Shown: positions 17,672 to 27,868, counted from the first letter of the stretch. The stretch is 64,000 nt of DNA from Ignatzschineria sp. RMDPL8A (GCF_029815055.1 NZ_JAPPWA010000002.1:1054001-1118000), one strand, 5' to 3'. A program made the numbers and translations. Notes: generated from the letters alone by a model not told the origin.

Positions 17672-18278
17672 GACGATCTCCTTTTTGGAATAGAAAAGTA
17701 ATGCAATCTCCTTTCATTTTATCGAAATTTATGTAAAGGCGGGCGAATATTGCGCTATGAATCAATGGGCACGTTTGAAAAATTAAAAAATAAACGGATT
17801 TAAAAGAAAAATTTTTTATTGAAATAGATCAAAATTTTAGCAATTGAGAAGCAAAGCTGGGTGGGGTGAGAGCGGAGTTGTAAAGGTGGGTAAAGCCAGT
17901 ATCGATTCGAGAGGAATCGAACGAGCGGATAAAAACCGGGATACCCATTTTGATGGGGCACAAATAATCACTATAGCACGCTGAATTTGAAAGAAAAGAA
18001 ATAAAAAATGGATTAAAAAATTTAATTTGGGAAAGGGAAAAGCGCCGTGTTATATCTGAGGTAGATTAAAGATCAGTCAATAGATGATAAAAATAACAAT
18101 AGGTTACTGGTAAGGCATTTCACACATTCGATTTCAAATTTTATTTCATGTAAATCCCCGAAATCTCATTAATAACTAAGATCAATTATAAATCCATAAT
18201 GAAAAGAGAGGACGGTGATTTGTAGCACCACGGCGTTTATGCGCCACGTTCAAGTGTCAATTAGCGGAGGAAGTTAAC
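17672..18278. promoter_or_regulatory. Divergent control region of aldehyde dehydrogenase and prp operon
   Basis: A 607-bp AT-rich region with no credible gene. It contains an FNR-like site at 17819-17832 (TTGAA, four bases, ATCAA; one mismatch to the consensus), a hairpin TCGATTC/GAATCGA near 17902-17920, and a small GGCG/CGCC hairpin near 18231-18244. AGCGGAGGAAG just before 18279 is the prpC ribosome binding site. No clear sigma-54 promoter and no prpR gene are seen here. Confidence 0.55.
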
Positions 18279-19397
18279 ATGACAAATCAGTTCACGCCCG
18301 GTTTAGAAGGGATCATTGCAGTACAAACCTCTATCTCCAACTTAGATGTGGTGGAGAGTCGTATTTTGATCAAAGGATTTGATCTGATTGAGCTCGCAGG
18401 GAAGAAGAAATATCTCGATGTCGCCCATCTTTTAATTGAAGGAAGACTCCCAACGGAGGCCGAGAGAAATGCGGTCGAGGCACGTTTGAAAGAGCATTAT
18501 GAGCTCCCCGAAAGCGTCTATGAGATCTTTAAACTCTTACCGAAAACAACTCACCCGATGGACCTTTTGCGGACGGGCATCTCAATTTTAGCGGGGTACG
18601 ATACCGATTTAGACGATCGCTCGCCGGAGAAAAATCGTGAACAAGCCTATGAGCTTTTAGGCAAAATTCCGACAATCGTCGCCAATGGCTATCATATTCT
18701 GCACGATGAACCGATCGTTCCGCCGGATCCATCGATGGGTTATAGCGAAAACTTTCTCTATATGATTACCGGTAAAAAACCGACGCAATTTGAGATCGAT
18801 ACCTTCGATAAATCGCTCCTTTTATACAGTGAGCATGAACTGCCAAACTCCACCTTTACCGCGCGATCGATTGCATCAACAAACTCCGATCTATACGGCG
18901 CACTAGTTGGGGCGGTGGCCTCGTTAAAAGGTAACCTTCATGGCGGCGCGAATGAGGCGGTGATGGAGATGCTCCTTGAGGCTGAAACGGTAGAAGGGAT
19001 GGAAACCATGATTCGTAACCGACTCGCGAATAAAGACAAAATTATGGGCTTTGGGCATCGGGTCTATATGAAAAAAGTGGATCCCCGCGCGCTAGTAATG
19101 CGTGAGGCGCTTCGCGAATTATGCCGCATTAAAGAGGATGATACCTACCTTGAGATGTGTGAAAAAGGCGCTGAGATTATGGCGGCGGAAAAGGGACTCT
19201 ACCCCAATCTTGATTATCCCGCGGCGCCGGTTTATTGGGAGCTTGGGATTCCCGTTGAGCTCTATACTCCGATCTTTTTCTGCGCACGAACCGTCGGGCT
19301 CTGTTCACACGTTTTAGAGCAACATTCCAATAACCGTATTTTTAGACCGAGAGCGGATTATATTGGGCCTGCCTATGGGGAAAATGGCGCGCTGTAG
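18279..19397 (+). CDS. prpC: 2-methylcitrate synthase
   Basis: A 372-residue citrate-synthase-fold enzyme that condenses propionyl-CoA with oxaloacetate to 2-methylcitrate. Catalytic motifs are visible: HELPNSTFTAR and HGGANEAVMEMLLE (first His region), GFGHRVYMKKVDPRA (second His) and LDYPAAPVYWELGIP (Asp). Length about 370 and the absence of the long N-terminal extension of the gammaproteobacterial citrate synthase GltA match PrpC. It is followed by prpD and prpB, which fixes the assignment as methylcitrate rather than citrate synthase. Ribosome binding site GGAGG. Confidence 0.93.
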   Translation: MTNQFTPGLEGIIAVQTSISNLDVVESRILIKGFDLIELAGKKKYLDVAHLLIEGRLPTEAERNAVEARLKEHYELPESVYEIFKLLPKTTHPMDLLRTGISILAGYDTDLDDRSPEKNREQAYELLGKIPTIVANGYHILHDEPIVPPDPSMGYSENFLYMITGKKPTQFEIDTFDKSLLLYSEHELPNSTFTARSIASTNSDLYGALVGAVASLKGNLHGGANEAVMEMLLEAETVEGMETMIRNRLANKDKIMGFGHRVYMKKVDPRALVMREALRELCRIKEDDTYLEMCEKGAEIMAAEKGLYPNLDYPAAPVYWELGIPVELYTPIFFCARTVGLCSHVLEQHSNNRIFRPRADYIGPAYGENGAL

Positions 19398-19466
19398 CTC
19401 GCTCCAAACCCTTTAAAAAAGATTGTTTATTCAATGATTCAAACGCATTAAATTAAGGAGTTTTTT

Positions 19467-20915
19467 ATGGTGGTTAAAGTTAAAACCAATGAAAATCGTG
19501 AAGTGGATGCACTTTTAAGAACGATCGCGGAGTATGTTGTCGATCACGAGATTACCAGCGACGAAGCTTATGAAACTGCGAGCAGCGTGCTTCTCGATAC
19601 GATTGGATGCGGGATTTTAGCGCTCAACTTCCCTGACTGTACCAAAATGCTCGGGCCGATTGTCCCCGATACGGTGGTATTAAATGGCGCGCGCGTTCCG
19701 GGCACGAATTATGTGCTCGATCCGGTGCGGGCGGCCTTTAATATTGGTTGCATTATTCGTTGGCTCGATTATAACGATACCTGGCTTGCAGCCGAATGGG
19801 GCCATCCATCGGATAACTTAGGCGGTATTTTAGCGGTGGCGGATTATCTCAGTCGGCAAAATATCGCAAAAGGCAAACCGCCCTTAACGGTGAAAGATGT
19901 GCTCACCGCGATGATTAAAGCCCATGAAATTCAGGGCGTGATTGCGCTGGATAATTCCTTTAATCGCGTCGGGCTTGATCATGTGCTTTTGGTGAAAGTC
20001 GCGACGACTGCGGTGGTAACGCATATGTTGGGCGGCGATAAAGAGACGGTGATCAATGCGCTTTCCAATGCGTGGATCGATAATTCGAGCCTGCGTACTT
20101 ATCGTCATGCACCGAATACCGGGTCGCGTAAATCATGGGCGGCAGGCGATGCCACAAGTCGCGGGGTTTATCTTGCGATGGTGGCGATGAAAGGGGAGAT
20201 GGGCTATCCCACTGCGCTTTCGGCGCCGACTTGGGGATTTCAGGATGTTTTATTTGAAGGGAAAGAGATTACGCTCGCGCGAAAACTCGATTCCTATGTG
20301 ATGGAACATGTGCTATTTAAAGTCCCCTATCCGGCAGAATTCCATGCGCAGACGGCGGCAGAATGTGGCATTACCCTCCATAATGAGGTGAAAGATCGTC
20401 TCGATGAGATCGATAAAATTGTGCTGCATACGCATGAATCCGCCATTCGCATTATTGATAAAACCGGCCCGCTTTTAAATGCAGCAGACCGCGATCACTG
20501 TTTGCAATATATTGCAGCGATTGCGCTCTATAAAGGGGCGGTGCGCTCGGAAGATTATGAGGATGAGGCAGCGGCTGATCCCGTGATTGATAAGCTCCGC
20601 GACACGATGGAAGTGGTGGAAGATTTACGTTATTCCAAAGAGTATCTCGATCCAGATAAACGCTCGATCGCCAATGCCATGCAGGTCTTTTTCAAAGACG
20701 GGACTTCAACTGAGAAAATCGAAGTGGAGTATCCGCTTGGGCATCGTTTCCGCCGTAAAGAGGCAATTCCGGTGGTGCTTGAGAAGTTCAGCAATAATCT
20801 TCTCACACATTACACGCCATTTAAAAAGGATCAAATTGAGGCGCTTTGTTTTGATTATGATCGCTTAGCTAAGACCGATGTAACCGAGTTTGTTGAGCTG
20901 TTTGTGACCCCTTAA
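19467..20915 (+). CDS. prpD: 2-methylcitrate dehydratase
   Basis: A 482-residue MmgE/PrpD family protein, dehydrating 2-methylcitrate to 2-methylaconitate (cis form). Family features include [11 protein letters not shown] near residue 50, [34 protein letters not shown] (about 92-125), KAHEIQG, and [11 protein letters not shown], with [13 protein letters not shown] later. Length matches E. coli PrpD (483). It sits 69 bases after prpC; AAGGAG precedes ATG. No acnD or prpF adjoins it, so the hydration step would need aconitase B elsewhere. Confidence 0.94.
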   Translation: MVVKVKTNENREVDALLRTIAEYVVDHEITSDEAYETASSVLLDTIGCGILALNFPDCTKMLGPIVPDTVVLNGARVPGTNYVLDPVRAAFNIGCIIRWLDYNDTWLAAEWGHPSDNLGGILAVADYLSRQNIAKGKPPLTVKDVLTAMIKAHEIQGVIALDNSFNRVGLDHVLLVKVATTAVVTHMLGGDKETVINALSNAWIDNSSLRTYRHAPNTGSRKSWAAGDATSRGVYLAMVAMKGEMGYPTALSAPTWGFQDVLFEGKEITLARKLDSYVMEHVLFKVPYPAEFHAQTAAECGITLHNEVKDRLDEIDKIVLHTHESAIRIIDKTGPLLNAADRDHCLQYIAAIALYKGAVRSEDYEDEAAADPVIDKLRDTMEVVEDLRYSKEYLDPDKRSIANAMQVFFKDGTSTEKIEVEYPLGHRFRRKEAIPVVLEKFSNNLLTHYTPFKKDQIEALCFDYDRLAKTDVTEFVELFVTP

Positions 20916-20960
20916 TTTAGGGAATTCAATCCGATTAATGAAATGTAATAAGGAGTGATT

Positions 20961-21881
20961 ATGGGGTGGATTATTTCAAAACCCTCAACTCAAGAAGCGC
21001 TCAGCGAAACCTTTATGCGTCTAGTTAAAGAGGGTGCGATTCTTAAAATTCCGGGCGCTCACGATGCGATGGCCGGCATTGTCGCAAAACAAGTGGGATT
21101 TAAGGCGCTCTATCTTTCAGGGGGCGCGTATACCGCAAGTTTGGGGCTGCCTGATTTGGGCATCATTACCTCAACGGAGGTGGCGGAGCGAGCGCGAGAG
21201 ATTGTCCGTGCGACTGATCTGCCGATTTTGGTGGACATTGATACCGGTTATGGCGGTGTTTTAAATGCCGCGCGTACCGCTCGTGAAATGGTGGAGGCGG
21301 GCGTTGCTGCGGTGCAGATTGAGGATCAAAAACTGCCGAAGAAATGCGGTCATCTAAATGGAAAGCAGCTCGTATCGGTTGAAGAGATGTGCCAAAAGAT
21401 TGCGGTATTAAAAGAGGTTGCGCCGAGTTTAGTTGTGGTGGCACGTACCGATGCTCGCACCGTTGAAGGCATGCCGGAAGCGATTGCGCGAGCAAAAGCG
21501 TATGTAGAGGCGGGAGCAGATATTATTTTCCCCGAAGCGATTTTAAAAGCAGATGAATTTAGTGAAATCTGCACTGCGTTAGGAGATACGCCGGTTTTAG
21601 CGAATATGACGGAATTTGGCCGAACGCCGTACTATACGGCAGATGAATATGAGGCGATGGGATGTCGCATTGTGATCTATCCTGTTACCTCGCTCCGCGT
21701 TGCCGCTAAGGCTTATGAACGTATTTTTACCGAAATTTTTACGACAGGAACGCAAAAGGAGAAACTTGACGATATGCAAACCCGCGAGGAACTCTATCAA
21801 GCGATTAAACTGGCTGAATTTGAGGCGCTTGATGAGTCGATCGCAAAAACCATTGTCCCAAAAATTGGTGATGAAGATTAA
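20961..21881 (+). CDS. prpB: 2-methylisocitrate lyase
   Basis: A 306-residue PEP-mutase/isocitrate-lyase family enzyme that splits 2-methylisocitrate into pyruvate and succinate. The catalytic loop KKCGH (in DQKLPKKCGHLNG), metal-binding DIDTGYGG, and TEFGRTPYYTADEYEAMG are diagnostic of PrpB. ATG 20961 is chosen because AAGGAG lies five bases upstream; GTG 20955 overlaps that site. It is the last gene of the prpC-prpD-prpB operon and is followed by several hairpins and a terminator. Confidence 0.95.
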   Translation: MGWIISKPSTQEALSETFMRLVKEGAILKIPGAHDAMAGIVAKQVGFKALYLSGGAYTASLGLPDLGIITSTEVAERAREIVRATDLPILVDIDTGYGGVLNAARTAREMVEAGVAAVQIEDQKLPKKCGHLNGKQLVSVEEMCQKIAVLKEVAPSLVVVARTDARTVEGMPEAIARAKAYVEAGADIIFPEAILKADEFSEICTALGDTPVLANMTEFGRTPYYTADEYEAMGCRIVIYPVTSLRVAAKAYERIFTEIFTTGTQKEKLDDMQTREELYQAIKLAEFEALDESIAKTIVPKIGDED

Positions 21882-21911
21882 ACCTTTCCGATTCACCGCA
21901 TAATAAAGTCT

Positions 21912-22008
21912 CAGGGTTTTCTCCAAAACCCTCGCTCTCATAACTGCTCCCCCAGTTATCAGAGATTTGCCCTACCAAGCACTGCGTTTGGTTAGGGCTT
22001 TTTTATGG
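21912..22008. terminator. Triple-hairpin region ending in terminator between prpB and recQ
   Basis: Three hairpins in a row: AGGGTTTT/AAAACCCT (21913-21932), ATAACTG/CAGTTAT (21940-21959) and GCCCTA-CCAA/TTGG-TTAGGGC (about 21972-22000), the last followed by TTTTTT. The last can act on prpB transcripts and, read in reverse, on recQ transcripts. Confidence 0.7.
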
Positions 22009-22013
22009 CTAAG

Positions 22014-23837
22014 TTAAAGCGTACGTTCACGATAGGCTTGAATGGCGCGGATAAATTGCTCTCCATATTGCTCGGCTTTTTTTGAACCAACGCCTTTGAT
22101 GGTGAGGAGCAGTGTTGGTGTCGTTGGGGCGCGGGCAGCCATCTCTTTGAGGGTTGCATCGTTAAAGATCACAAAGGCCGGCAGTGATTTCTCTTGGGCA
22201 ATCTCAAGGCGGAGTGCTTTAAGCTCGTTAAAGAGGGTTTTATCATAATCGAAGGTATCTTCTTTGGCGTGACGTTTTTTCGGTGCCGGGCGCTCGATGC
22301 GATTCTGTTTATGATAAATTTTCTCCTCACCGCGAAGTAATGGGCGCGCTTTTTCAGTAAGGTAGAGGGTTGGATACTCTTCGACCGTTTGGGCGATATA
22401 GCCTCGCGCAACAAGGGTCATCACCATTTCACGCAGGCTTGTCTCTTTATATTCCGACATAATGCCGTAAGTCGATACGCGATCTAGGCGCGCATCCATC
22501 ACTTTTTGGCTTTTTGAGCCCCGCAGAACTGCGATAATCATGCGAACGCCATAGGAATTTCCCGCATGTTGTTGCACGCGATAAATGCACGAAAGAATTT
22601 TCTGCGCCTCAACCGTGATATCGATATTCGGCGATGAGTCGAGGCAATTGCCACAATTACTGCAATGATCCGGGATCTCCGTTTCACCAAAATAGCGCAA
22701 AATCACCGAGCGTAAACATTTGTCGGTATGGCAATAATCTTCAAGATATTTTAAATTTTTATAGAGAAGGGAGCGACGATCCGGCTCGAGATTCTCTTGG
22801 TTTTCGATCAGATATTTTTGCAGGCCAATATCACGGGTGTTGTACATTAAAAGACAATGCGCAGGCTCGCCATCCCGTCCCGCACGGCCCGCTTCTTGAT
22901 AATAGGCTTCCATATTTTGCGGCATATTATAGTGAATCACAAAGCGGACATTGGGTTTATCAATCCCCATTCCAAAGGCGTTGGTGGCTACAATAATCTG
23001 AATTTGATCGAGCAAAAAGGCCGATTGACTCTTATCGCGAGCAGCACTATCCATCCCGCCGTGATAATGAGCCGCTTTAAATCCCTCTTTAATCAGTTGC
23101 GCGGTGAGCTGTTCCACATTTTTGCGCGTCGAACAGTAGATAATGCCGGCATCATCGGGGTAATTATTTTTAATAAAATCGCGAATATAGCCAATTTTAT
23201 TGCCTACTTTGAGCACCTCATAGGTGAGATTCGGGCGATCAAACCCAATATTGGATTCCACAGGTGTCTGTAAGCCTAAGAGTGAGCGGATCTCTTCGGT
23301 TACCTCGGGCGTTGCCGTTGCGGTAAAAGCGGCGACCACAGGGCGAACGGGGAGCGAATAGATAAAATCGATAATCTCCCCATAGGAGGGGCGAAAATCA
23401 TGGCCCCACTTTGAGATACAGTGCGCCTCATCAATGGCAATTAATGAAAGATGCATACGGCTCACAATGGTGCGAACGAGATAGGTATTGAGCCGCTCGG
23501 GCGCCACATAAATGAGCTTATATTCTTGATTGAAAATCGCCTGTTTTCGAATCGAAAGCGCCTCTTCGGTGAGCGAGCTATTGATAAAAGTCGCCGGAAT
23601 GCCTTGCTCATTGAGCGCATCGACCTGATCTTTCATCAGCGAAATAAGCGGCGAGACCACAATGGTAATGCCGGGCAGAAGCGTTGCGGGAAGCTGATAG
23701 CAGAGCGATTTTCCACCCCCTGTTGGCATAATTCCGAGGGCATCTTGACCGCTTAAAATCGCATCTACGAGCACCTCTTGACCCTCACGGAAACTTGAGT
23801 AGCCAAAGTAGGTTTGCAGTGCTTCATATTTTGTCAA
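22014..23837 (-). CDS. recQ: ATP-dependent DNA helicase RecQ
   Basis: A 607-residue RecQ (E. coli: 609). Helicase motifs are motif 0 FGYSSFREGQ, Walker A GIMPTGGGKS, DEAH in IAIDEAHCISKWGHDFRPSY, and motif VI QEAGRAGRDG. The RQC zinc site has four cysteines (CHTDKCLRS...CSNCGNC), followed by a winged helix and a C-terminal HRDC domain (about 530-600). The longest start is 27 codons further up, but TTG 23837 has AAGGGAG six bases upstream and gives exactly the family N-terminus TKYEALQTYFGY, so a TTG start is proposed. Confidence 0.95.
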   Translation of the reverse strand: MTKYEALQTYFGYSSFREGQEVLVDAILSGQDALGIMPTGGGKSLCYQLPATLLPGITIVVSPLISLMKDQVDALNEQGIPATFINSSLTEEALSIRKQAIFNQEYKLIYVAPERLNTYLVRTIVSRMHLSLIAIDEAHCISKWGHDFRPSYGEIIDFIYSLPVRPVVAAFTATATPEVTEEIRSLLGLQTPVESNIGFDRPNLTYEVLKVGNKIGYIRDFIKNNYPDDAGIIYCSTRKNVEQLTAQLIKEGFKAAHYHGGMDSAARDKSQSAFLLDQIQIIVATNAFGMGIDKPNVRFVIHYNMPQNMEAYYQEAGRAGRDGEPAHCLLMYNTRDIGLQKYLIENQENLEPDRRSLLYKNLKYLEDYCHTDKCLRSVILRYFGETEIPDHCSNCGNCLDSSPNIDITVEAQKILSCIYRVQQHAGNSYGVRMIIAVLRGSKSQKVMDARLDRVSTYGIMSEYKETSLREMVMTLVARGYIAQTVEEYPTLYLTEKARPLLRGEEKIYHKQNRIERPAPKKRHAKEDTFDYDKTLFNELKALRLEIAQEKSLPAFVIFNDATLKEMAARAPTTPTLLLTIKGVGSKKAEQYGEQFIRAIQAYRERTL

Positions 23838-24086
23838 AATAACTCCCTTATTTCGCGCAACGTTCATATTGATCGGTCTAAATTCTACCATGTTAGACCA
23901 TGAAAGGGGGTGTTTCATTTGATTTTAACTCTCAGTTTACGGCCATAAAACCGCCCTGGGAGCGCGCCTCTTTTGCGGAAAGAGTGCTATACTCGTGCGG
24001 TATTTAATGATCTTATTCATAATGAAACGGATGATAAAAAGGCTGGCAACATGGACCGCCGCCGAAGGTAGACGAGGGAGAAAAGG

Positions 24087-24986
24087 ATGACGGAGACACA
24101 AAAAGCGTACATTGCCGTATTGGTTCAGATGGTGATTATTGGATTATCATTTATGTTTGTAAAAATTGCACTGATGGATGGGGATACGCTCAATATGCTC
24201 GCGCACCGTTTTACCTTTGCCTTTAGCGCCGCCTCGATTCCGGTTTTATTCGGGCTTGTGAAGTTGTCGATGACGAAAAAGGGCGCTCGGGTACTGATTC
24301 CATTATCGCTTTTATATCCGCTACTCTTTTTCACCTTTCAAACGCTCGGGCTCGCCAATACCTCCTCATCAGAGGCGGGAATTGTCTTTGCTACAACGCC
24401 AGTATTGGTGGCGATTTTTGCCGGGGTGTTACTTAAAGAAAAGGTCACGTTTTGGCAGGCCTTTTTTATCGGGCTCTCAGTGAGCGGGGTGATATATATC
24501 ATTATTATGAAGGGCAATGGCGGATTTACCTTTAATATTAAGGGGATTATCTATACGCTACTTTCCGCCTTTTCAACGGCGATCTATACCGTGTTGGTGC
24601 GCCGATATCGTTATGAGTTTTCCAATTTTACTTTGATGTATTTTATGATGATGATCGGGGCGATCGTTTTTAATCTTCTCGCTTTTGGAACGCATGCGCT
24701 TAACGGCTCATGGCATCTCTATTTTGGACCGCTTTTTGAGATGCGCTATCTCTTATCGGTGCTCTATCTCGGCGTGCTTTCAACCTTTATTACCCAGTTT
24801 TTATCGATCTACGCGGTCGCGCGGGTGGAAGCGGCGCGAATTGGCGTCTTTAATAATTTAAGCTCGGTGGTGACGGTGTTGGCTGGGGTGATTTTCCTCA
24901 AAGAGACGCTCTATAGCTACCATTTAATCGGTGCGCTGATTATCGTGATCGGCATTGTGGGCAGTAATTATTTCGCGAAAAAATAG
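24087..24986 (+). CDS. DMT superfamily (EamA) transporter
   Basis: A 299-residue, ten-helix EamA protein, unrelated in detail to the one at 6165. First repeat: VQMVIIGLSFMFVKIAL and LANTSSSEAGIVFATTPVLVAIFAGVLLKEKV; second repeat: GVFNNLSSVVTVLAGVIFLKETLYSYH. These are the usual EamA signature endings before helices 5 and 10. The substrate cannot be called. A GGGAG sequence precedes ATG 24087, and about 40 bases upstream the leader is unusually GC-rich (GGACCGCCGCCGAAGG near 24055), which may be structured; it matches no riboswitch that I know. hemW follows 60 bases later. Confidence 0.85.
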   Translation: MTETQKAYIAVLVQMVIIGLSFMFVKIALMDGDTLNMLAHRFTFAFSAASIPVLFGLVKLSMTKKGARVLIPLSLLYPLLFFTFQTLGLANTSSSEAGIVFATTPVLVAIFAGVLLKEKVTFWQAFFIGLSVSGVIYIIIMKGNGGFTFNIKGIIYTLLSAFSTAIYTVLVRRYRYEFSNFTLMYFMMMIGAIVFNLLAFGTHALNGSWHLYFGPLFEMRYLLSVLYLGVLSTFITQFLSIYAVARVEAARIGVFNNLSSVVTVLAGVIFLKETLYSYHLIGALIIVIGIVGSNYFAKK

Positions 24987-25046
24987 TATAATCGAGCTCT
25001 ACTTTTACTTTCTCATCCACTCATTCATTACTCATTGGGCAGCCTT

Positions 25047-26180
25047 ATGATTCCATTAAGTTTATATCTTCATTTTCCGTGGTGCATTCAAAAATGCCCC
25101 TATTGTGATTTCAATTCACATAAGAATAATGAAGCGCTCTACAAGCCCTATATTGAGGGATTGGTGAACGATGTGGTCACGATTTTGCCCTATATTTGGG
25201 GGCGGAATATTCACTCGATTTTTATCGGGGGCGGTACGCCAAGCTTGATGCCACCTGAGTTATTGGAGCGGCTCTTTTCTGATCTGCGCACCTATCTTAA
25301 TTTTGATCCCAATATTGAAATTACCATGGAAGCGAATCCCGGAACGGTCGATCGAAGCTACTTTAAGGCCTATCGCGAGATTGGGGTCAATCGTCTTTCC
25401 ATTGGTGTTCAGAGTTTAAATAACGAGCAACTCACCAAAATTGGGCGCATTCATGATCGAGATGAGGCAATACGTGCGATTGAAACGGCTCATGAGGCCG
25501 GATTTGATGAAATTAATTGTGATCTGATGTTTGGGCTTCCCGGGCAGAGCTTAGCCGGCGCTATGGGGGATCTAAATGGGGTGATTGCGATGAATCCGAC
25601 GCATATTTCTCACTATCAATTAACCCTTGAGCCGAACACCTACTTTTACCGTTATGAGCCTGAACTACCGCGAGATGAAACCATTGAAGCGATGCAACTA
25701 GAAGGTTATGAGACCCTGGCAAAGGCGGGATTTGAGCATTATGAGGTGTCGGCCTTTGCGAAAAAGGGCTCGCAATGTGCGCACAATACAAATTATTGGG
25801 AGTTTGGGGATTATCTTGGCATTGGTGCCGGTGCGCACGGGAAGATCACCATGATGGGCGAGCGTCACGTATTGCGCACCCAGATGGAAAAGCACCCCCG
25901 CACCTTTGTTGAAGCGAGCTCAGCTGAACGGTTAACCATTAATAAAGTGGAAAAAGAGGATCTGTTATTTGAATTTTTCCTCAATGTCCTTCGCCTAAAA
26001 CGGGGCGTACCGGTGGAGTATTGGGAAGAGCGCACCTTTTTACCCTTTAGCCTGATTGAAGCGCGGGTAGCGGACTTAAAAGAGCGGGGATTGTTGGTGG
26101 ATCGCACTGATCGATTGCAGGCAAGTGAACGTGGATTTTTGTTTGCTAACCAAATTTTAACCGAATTTTTAGAGGAATAA
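25047..26180 (+). CDS. hemW: Radical SAM family heme chaperone HemW
   Basis: A 377-residue HemW (E. coli: 378), an HemN-like radical SAM protein that binds heme and is thought to deliver it to respiratory enzymes rather than to catalyse coproporphyrinogen oxidation. The SAM motif is CIQKCPYCDFNSH (CxxxCxxC, residues about 14-26), with GGGTPSLM and EANPGTVD following, and HYEVSAFAKKGSQCAHNTNYW typical for HemW. A TTG at 25035 is in frame; ATG 25047 fits the family start (IPLSLYLHFPWC). It stands between a DMT exporter and the DegP gene. Confidence 0.93.
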   Translation: MIPLSLYLHFPWCIQKCPYCDFNSHKNNEALYKPYIEGLVNDVVTILPYIWGRNIHSIFIGGGTPSLMPPELLERLFSDLRTYLNFDPNIEITMEANPGTVDRSYFKAYREIGVNRLSIGVQSLNNEQLTKIGRIHDRDEAIRAIETAHEAGFDEINCDLMFGLPGQSLAGAMGDLNGVIAMNPTHISHYQLTLEPNTYFYRYEPELPRDETIEAMQLEGYETLAKAGFEHYEVSAFAKKGSQCAHNTNYWEFGDYLGIGAGAHGKITMMGERHVLRTQMEKHPRTFVEASSAERLTINKVEKEDLLFEFFLNVLRLKRGVPVEYWEERTFLPFSLIEARVADLKERGLLVDRTDRLQASERGFLFANQILTEFLEE

Positions 26181-26338
26181 TCTTCTCTTATTTTGGGCTC
26201 TTAATTCGTTGTCACGCTCCGGTTTTATCGCTCTTTTAGAGTGGTATTAGCCCGCACTCTTTGGCGAAAACCTTGAAAATAATTTACAAGCCGCCATATA
26301 GAGTATTAGGGTTATTACACAAAAAAGGAGACTTTTCT

Positions 26339-27802
26339 ATGCGAAAATTAAAGCAAGCATGGTTACCTTTTGCATGGGTAATCATGACATTTTTAACGTT
26401 CACAGCGGTTGCGAATGCGGATAACAGGCCGCCCGATTGGAGCCTCTTATTTGAAGAGAATAAGGCGGCCATTGTGAGCATTACCACCGAAGGGACAGAA
26501 AAAGTCCAAATTCGCTCCCCCTTTGATGGTTTTCCATTTGGCCCCTCGCCCTTTGGTTCTCCCTTTGGAGAGGATGATCCCTTTAGCTTTTTCTTTGGAA
26601 CGCCAAATAATACGCCTAAAGAGCAAGAGCGCATTGTACGCGGTGCGGGATCGGGCTTTATTATCGACAGTGAGGCCGGAATTATTGTGACCAATGCTCA
26701 CGTTGTGGAAAAGGCCGACGATATTACCGTTCATTTCTTTGATCGCCGTGAAGCGAAAGCGGAGTTGATTGGGCAAGATGAGCGCTCGGATGTTGCGGTG
26801 CTTAAAGTCGCGCTTGATCAAAACTCACCGCTCCAAGAGGTGACAATTGGCGATGTTGAAACGCTTAAAGTGGGGCAATGGGTAATGGCGGTCGGTTCAC
26901 CATTTGGGCTTGATTATACGGCGACGCAAGGGATTATTAGCTCACTTGGCCGCAATCTTCCCAATGACCATTACACCCCCTTTATTCAAACCGATGCGGC
27001 GATCAATCCCGGTAACTCAGGCGGACCACTCTTTAATACTAAGGGTGAGGTGATTGGTATTAACTCACAAATTTATACCAGTACCGGCAGCTACGCGGGG
27101 GTCAGCTTTGCCATTCCGATCGATCTTGTGATGGATGTGGTGGCGCAAATTCAGACCCACGGGAAAGTGACGCACGGCTGGCTGGGCGTTCAAGTCCAAG
27201 AGGTGACGCCGGCACTTGCCAAAACCTTTGGGATGGAAAAGCCTGAAGGGGCGCTTGTGGCCGATGTGGTTAAAGGCGGACCTGCTGATAAAGCAAAACT
27301 TAAATCAGGAGATATTATCCTAGCGTTTAATGGTAAAAAGGTGCGCAGTTCAAGCAATTTACCGATGCAGGTGGCGCGCGCTAATGTCGGTGATAAAGCG
27401 GAGCTTCTCATTCTTCGAAAAGGAAAAGAGAAAACCCTCACCGTCACCATTGAAGCAAGTGACTCAGATAAAACCGAAACCGTGACCGGCAGTAACGCGA
27501 AAAATAGCCTCAACGTCGTTGTTGAAAATCACCCAAATTACCCGAAAGAGAAGGGCGTTTTAGTGAAAAACGTTGGGAAAGGCATTGCGATGACAGCGGG
27601 CATTCGCGCAGGAGACATTATCGTGCAGATCAATAATGATGATACCGATGATGTGGAGAGCTTTAAAAAAGCCCTTGAGAAAACCTCTGATGATGCAGTG
27701 ATTCGTCTGCTCGTTAAACGAAATGGCAATCCCTTCTTTATTGCGATTACCAAGCCCGTAGATGCGCCGAAAGATAGACCAAAGGCGAAGGGTAAAAAGT
27801 AA
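26339..27802 (+). CDS. degP: Do-type periplasmic serine protease/chaperone (DegP/MucD)
   Basis: A 487-residue HtrA-family protease that degrades or refolds damaged envelope proteins. A signal peptide covers residues 1-28 (cleavage near ANA/DN). The trypsin-like domain has the triad His (TNAHVV, about 121), Asp (RSDVAVLK) and Ser (NPGNSGGP, about 226). Two PDZ domains follow (about 270-365 and 385-475). The glycine/phenylalanine-rich segment FPFGPSPFGSPFG near residues 62-75 corresponds to the MucD/DegP LA loop. ATG 26339 is chosen for AAAAAAGGAG upstream and the proper signal peptide; an upstream frame of 26 codons is rejected. Confidence 0.94.
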   Translation: MRKLKQAWLPFAWVIMTFLTFTAVANADNRPPDWSLLFEENKAAIVSITTEGTEKVQIRSPFDGFPFGPSPFGSPFGEDDPFSFFFGTPNNTPKEQERIVRGAGSGFIIDSEAGIIVTNAHVVEKADDITVHFFDRREAKAELIGQDERSDVAVLKVALDQNSPLQEVTIGDVETLKVGQWVMAVGSPFGLDYTATQGIISSLGRNLPNDHYTPFIQTDAAINPGNSGGPLFNTKGEVIGINSQIYTSTGSYAGVSFAIPIDLVMDVVAQIQTHGKVTHGWLGVQVQEVTPALAKTFGMEKPEGALVADVVKGGPADKAKLKSGDIILAFNGKKVRSSSNLPMQVARANVGDKAELLILRKGKEKTLTVTIEASDSDKTETVTGSNAKNSLNVVVENHPNYPKEKGVLVKNVGKGIAMTAGIRAGDIIVQINNDDTDDVESFKKALEKTSDDAVIRLLVKRNGNPFFIAITKPVDAPKDRPKAKGKK

Positions 27803-27868
27803 TTTGCAGTAACAGATTAAATCATTACTGACATCATAAAATCAATTAAGAAAATTGAGATAATTGAT

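Noticed and set aside
17819-18278. Sigma-54 promoter for prpC as in enterics
   Set aside because: No GG-N10-GC element with good flanks is seen in the region and no PrpR gene is present.
22857-23273. A 138-codon frame antisense to recQ
   Set aside because: It mirrors the well-conserved RecQ helicase domain and has no family pattern.
24040-24086. GC-rich leader before the second DMT transporter with GCCGAAGG, recalling part of a glycine riboswitch
   Set aside because: Only eight bases agree; the rest of the aptamer (both arms and the GGAGAG part) is absent, and it lies too close to the start codon.
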